The position numbers and the translations under genes are program-made. The notes beneath the pieces were generated by a model, which did not search any database, was not told where the DNA came from, and saw nothing but the letters and a program-made list of their open reading frames with translations. DNA of 64,000 nucleotides from Hirundichthys speculiger (taxonomy: Eukaryota; Chordata; Actinopteri; Beloniformes; Exocoetidae), in NCBI GenBank assembly GCA_018398805.1, contig JAGFBZ010000557.1, positions 28,726-92,725 on the forward strand, read 5' to 3'. This document shows positions 60,200-64,000 of the stretch, in pieces. Numbering within the stretch: position 1 is the first letter of the stretch; every line of letters begins with the position of its first letter.

Positions 60200-63100
60200 A
60201 ATCTCCACTCAAAACATGATTTATTCACGTTTTCCAAATCAACTGTACAACCTATCCAGTATTCTATATGTATAAAAGATTTCTATATCCCTTCTAGATA
60301 TTAAAGAAAACCTTTTATGTGAAAACAAAACCAAACAAATTTACTAGAACCTCCTGACCACCCCAAAAACATGTAAACACATTCTGTAATATGTCATAGA
60401 ACTGATATACACTCATGAACTCTATAGGAACTGTAAATTGTAAAAATATGAATAAAATAAACATCTATAATGTATTTAATTAATGAGTTCATCCCAGTTT
60501 GAAGAGAAGGAGATCCAAAATGTCAGATGACAGGCCAGTGTGACACTACAGATGAAGTGAAAAGATGGCCTCCAATGGATTAAAACGATGTGAAGAAATT
60601 ATTGAAATCCTCCGATCTCCTGAAGTTGACATGTGCACGTCAAAAGGAGTGGTCAGCCTAGAACTCAGCCAGGAACGTCCACTCAGATCATCCACTCTGG
60701 TCGTAAAACATCACAGTATCTGCCACAGGACTCTTTAATGGCACCATAAAGGGGGTACTCTGAATACTCCAAAACCTGTCACTGAAAGCACAAGACAGAG
60801 GTTGCACAAATAACATTCATCTAATCTATGTTAGTTCAAAAGAGGTTACAACAGACTCAAGAGAGATGTTATGGATTAGAAAATATCCTGGAATATCAAT
60901 AAGTGGATCCAAATCGGCTCACCTTCCGATCTTAATCCACGATTATTAGAAAACTGTCAGTACTGTTATAATGTTAAAGTCAAAAACCTTGTGCAGAAAC
61001 ATGCAGTATGTGTGTTAGAAAAAGATAGAAAAACATATTAAAAACTCGTTGTAAATTCATTACGGTGAATATAATTTTAGAATGGTAATTCACTTCTTCC
61101 CTTTTTATCCCTTACAAAAAGCCTTTTCGCTCACTTACAATTATCTTTCCTTTATTATATTCCACTTTATCACCTCCATTCTAGTCTCTTCCACTCATGT
61201 CCTTCAAAATATAAATGTCCTCACATACTTTCTCTGTCCTTCTTTAATGCATTCATATTTTCCTTATTTTCTTCTTTCTCCAATCTTTAAAAAAAAAAAA
61301 AAATGCCACACTCCCTCAGGAAGTGATAGCTAAGACCGTCCCAATTATATACAAAAATTAAATCACCAAAGAAAAAATGAGAGAATTTTCAACCCAACAT
61401 GAGATTATCAATTGTCACAGGACGCAGCCCCACCCCCCACCACAACCCCATCAAATCAACCATGAACGCCAGACCCTACAGCTTCCCCTTGTGTCGGTTT
61501 CCTCAGCAGCAGAGTCTTTATATCAGAGTATGCCAGCCATAAACGTTCTTTGAACAAATGTCTGTGTACATTCACGAGAGCCCACCTCGCTTTCAGTGTC
61601 TTTTGGAGATCAAGCAGCAGCAGAGCTGAAGTCTTGTGTTGACCAATGCGTTGAAGATTCGTCCTTAGAGGAAATGTGTGTAGGGGTCACCATAAAATCC
61701 AGATCCACAGAGACCAAATGAGCCATAAAAAGGAAGCAGGAACTGATCCGTGAACAAGACATCCCCCTAACAACAGCCACTCTAAGTCACAAATCTCTCC
61801 ACCACTTTACGGCACTAAGAGTAAACTGAATGCGGCCACTAAATTAGAGGACTTGTAATGTTTAACTACCTACAGAAGTTTAAAACCCAATAACTCTAAG
61901 AAAGACAGAACTCCATTCTTCACAGGAAATAAATCCCAAAACAAAAATCAATACTTTGACTAACTCCACAAAATGTTCCAACAGCATTAAGACAAACCCA
62001 AAAAAAATTAAACTGCTAACAATCGTTCACAAGAATAACCATAACTTCCCTTATCAAATCATTTAAGTATCATTTATAATAAGCAATACAATCCACCTTT
62101 ATATTCACCATATCGAATAAATATGTATAATTAAAATAGACTGAGGCCTTCTGACTAGCCAATTTATCAATCAGAGACACCTAATATATTCCTATAAAGC
62201 CAATATAAGTGAGAGACTCTGCATAACATTAAACCCATCACATCTAATCCCACAGAATGAAAGAAACACAGAATTAACATGCAAAAACATGTCAAACAGA
62301 GTAGAAACTTCAGCACAGCTATAGAGTAAAGTGTTAGTTCTGACATCAGCATTTATAACATCAAACGTTGTATCAAAACACTCATATAATGAAATTCTCC
62401 CACACATTGATCTCAGTACACCAACCTTCTGGTATACTTCATCAGTATATTATATTATTTATACTATAATATTATTATAATATCAAGTTAAAGCAATTTA
62501 ATAATACCCCAGTTTCAAATCCTATAGTCATATTATTTGTCTTTTCGTCAGGTAAAGAGGTCCATAGTCAGTTTCGAACCTCACGTCAGTTTACAGTCAG
62601 TCCTGTCAGCAACCAGAATATAACGTGGGTCATATTCAGTATTGTCATTTTTGTCTTTGTAGGCCATCACACACACACACACCAAAAATGAAACTAAATA
62701 AAATAAAATAAAATTTAAAAACAAGGACCATGGTCTTTTAAAAAGCTCAAAAAAGGATGAAGAGGAACACATGAGAGAAAAGAAAAGAAAAGGGAGGGGG
62801 CTAAGGAAGAAAGCCCAAGGAGGGGGTGTGCAGAATGAGAAAAATGTTTTATTTTCCTTTTCCAGTAATGTTATGTATCTGTAATTCTTCAAAACCTTAG
62901 GTATTATTATGTTCATGTGAAACGTACTTCATCATTCTCAATTTTAGCCACCTGTGAACCTTGCTACAAGTAAATAAACATTTTCCACCTTCTTAACCCC
63001 CCTTTAACTACCGCAGGACAAAGGAGCACTTCTCTGTTATCTGTCCCACCAGAGGAAAGGGGGGGAAGCTAAAACATGCCCCTGCCCCTCAAGGGTTGTA

Positions 63101-63240
63101 AAACCACATATCTGCATTCCACCTACTAAACTGTCTTTAACTGCCTTTTATTTAAATACTGATCCAAAAACCAAAAGTACTATCCGACCAGATATCACGA
63201 TAAACAGATTCACCAAACACCCATATCAAATATAAAATAA
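60200..63240 (-). other. AT-rich stretch between LTR and gag, possibly degraded ERV interior
   Basis: A minus-strand frame at 62,581-62,916 (111 codons, with a hydrophobic run) lacks recognisable viral motifs. A runs near 61,288-61,302. I could not identify pol or env here, so the interior is either deleted or too decayed. No host gene seen. Confidence 0.35.
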
Positions 63241-63249
63241 AAGATGATT

Positions 63250-63960
63250 CTGGATTCACTAAAAGTCACCCGTTATCTTCTGCAGCATCTACCGTTGACC
63301 CAGAGGCTGTGAAAAGATTGTTGTGTAAGCTGAGAAGAAGGGGAAGGATAATGCTGACTGCATTAGACCATCATGATCAGATCGAGTAGAACCCGAATTA
63401 TTACAATCTCTGGCCCAATGTCCCTGCTGTCCACAACGAAAACATGAATCCCGAAGACGTTGAGAATTAGGCTTTTGATTTTTCTTACATCCCCGATCTG
63501 GGACACCACATCTAATCAGAAATGCCACATCAGGGGGGTCGAGGGGCACCCTCCGTCTGTTGTATAATTGTCAACCGTATTTCGTCCAAAAAACAGTGGC
63601 AATCCGAATAAAATCTCTCTGCCTTACCTAGGGCTTTAATAGTTTTCATCTTCTGAAAAACATTTGCTTGATAATTCTGCAAATCAGCTGCTGTCAGACC
63701 CTACGCAGCTTGTCATAAAATTAATGGAAACTTTTCAGGATTGACCACCCCTCCCTCTACTACTGACTCAACCCAAGGAAAGTGACCACGTTTCTGCATT
63801 TCTCTAACCCAGCAAATGAATCTCTTCTCAGCTTTCCCACGTTCCAATCTCAGCACCTTATGCAACCATCTAGACAAAGTCATATGAAGTACCGATCCCA
63901 CAGAACCGGGTTCACTCCCTGACCACGTCCTACTCGTTTTATCAAGTTACGACAGACACG
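63250..63960 (-). pseudogene. ERV gag: capsid end and nucleocapsid zinc knuckle
   Basis: Minus strand: KRFICWVREMQKRGHFPWVE (about 63,820-63,760), then LTAADLQNYQANVFQKMKTI, QTEGAPRPP, and the CCHC zinc knuckle CFRCGQQGHWARDC (about 63,455-63,410). Capsid followed by one knuckle is the gag order of gamma/epsilon-like retroviruses. Stops (about 63,720 and near the PP motif) and a frame change disable it. The rest lies outside the window. Confidence 0.75.
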
Positions 63961-64000
63961 GACAAACATAAAACATATACAGCAAAATTATACACGCAAT

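Overview
The window is nuclear DNA from a ray-finned (teleost-like) fish. The evidence is spliced exons with GT/AG junctions, vertebrate TTAGGG-type repeats, and a fish-style transposon mix: L1/Tx1-like and L2/CR1-type LINEs, Ty3/gypsy elements including a sushi-ichi-like one, fish endogenous retrovirus (ERV) fragments, hAT and PIF/Harbinger elements. Simple repeats are abundant, and there is one 102-base assembly gap (5724-5825). Only two host genes could be supported; both are on the + strand and both begin with a signal peptide.

Layout. 1-2486: no gene, one hAT MITE. 2487-12.8 kb: a nested stack, in which an L1-like LINE (+) is split in ORF1 by a Ty3/gypsy element (-), whose RT/RNase H region is in turn replaced by a piece of an L2/CR1-type LINE (-). 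12.8-13.67 kb: ERV remnant (+). 13.67-16.69 kb: an L2/CR1-type LINE (-) whose ORF2 has expanded into a 48-bp minisatellite. 16.7-19.4 kb: dispersed repeats and LINE scraps. 19.9-20.04 kb: a candidate promoter and non-coding exon. 21.1-23.5 kb: a jockey-superfamily LINE (+). 25.9-26.8 kb: a degenerate telomere-like array.

The outstanding object is a gene at 26,938-37,592, with its promoter possibly near 19.9 kb. Five small exons encode a signal peptide and a short region with an RIKR furin-type site. A single ~4.1-kb exon then encodes domains otherwise typical of large bacterial secreted toxins: a C80-family cysteine peptidase (visible His and Cys dyad), RTX-type beta-roll calcium-binding nonapeptides, and finally a transmembrane helix with a basic tail. 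It looks like a bacterial RTX/C80 module captured by a fish genome and rebuilt as a type I membrane protein. One frameshift lies near 33.93-33.97 kb.

37.6-46.97 kb: repeats only, including a Harbinger element with a Myb-like ORF, a 2.3-kb array of a 9-bp unit and a MITE with perfect 25-bp ends. 47.0-52.45 kb: a secreted LRAT/NlpC-P60-fold (PLAAT/HRASLS-like) gene in which exons 2-5 are tandemly duplicated with a ~2.08-kb period. The second copy has an in-frame stop, and only it is followed by the terminal exon. 52.98-64 kb: an inverted copy of the 16.7-kb repeat, ERV pol (-), sushi-ichi-like gypsy (-), an ERV LTR and ERV gag (-).

How the genes might work together. Each host gene has an ISRE-like motif, a TATA box and a non-coding first exon with a splice donor upstream of its signal-peptide exon. 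I infer, without proof, a small immune or secreted-effector locus. Two nested pairs of inverted dispersed repeats bracket it.
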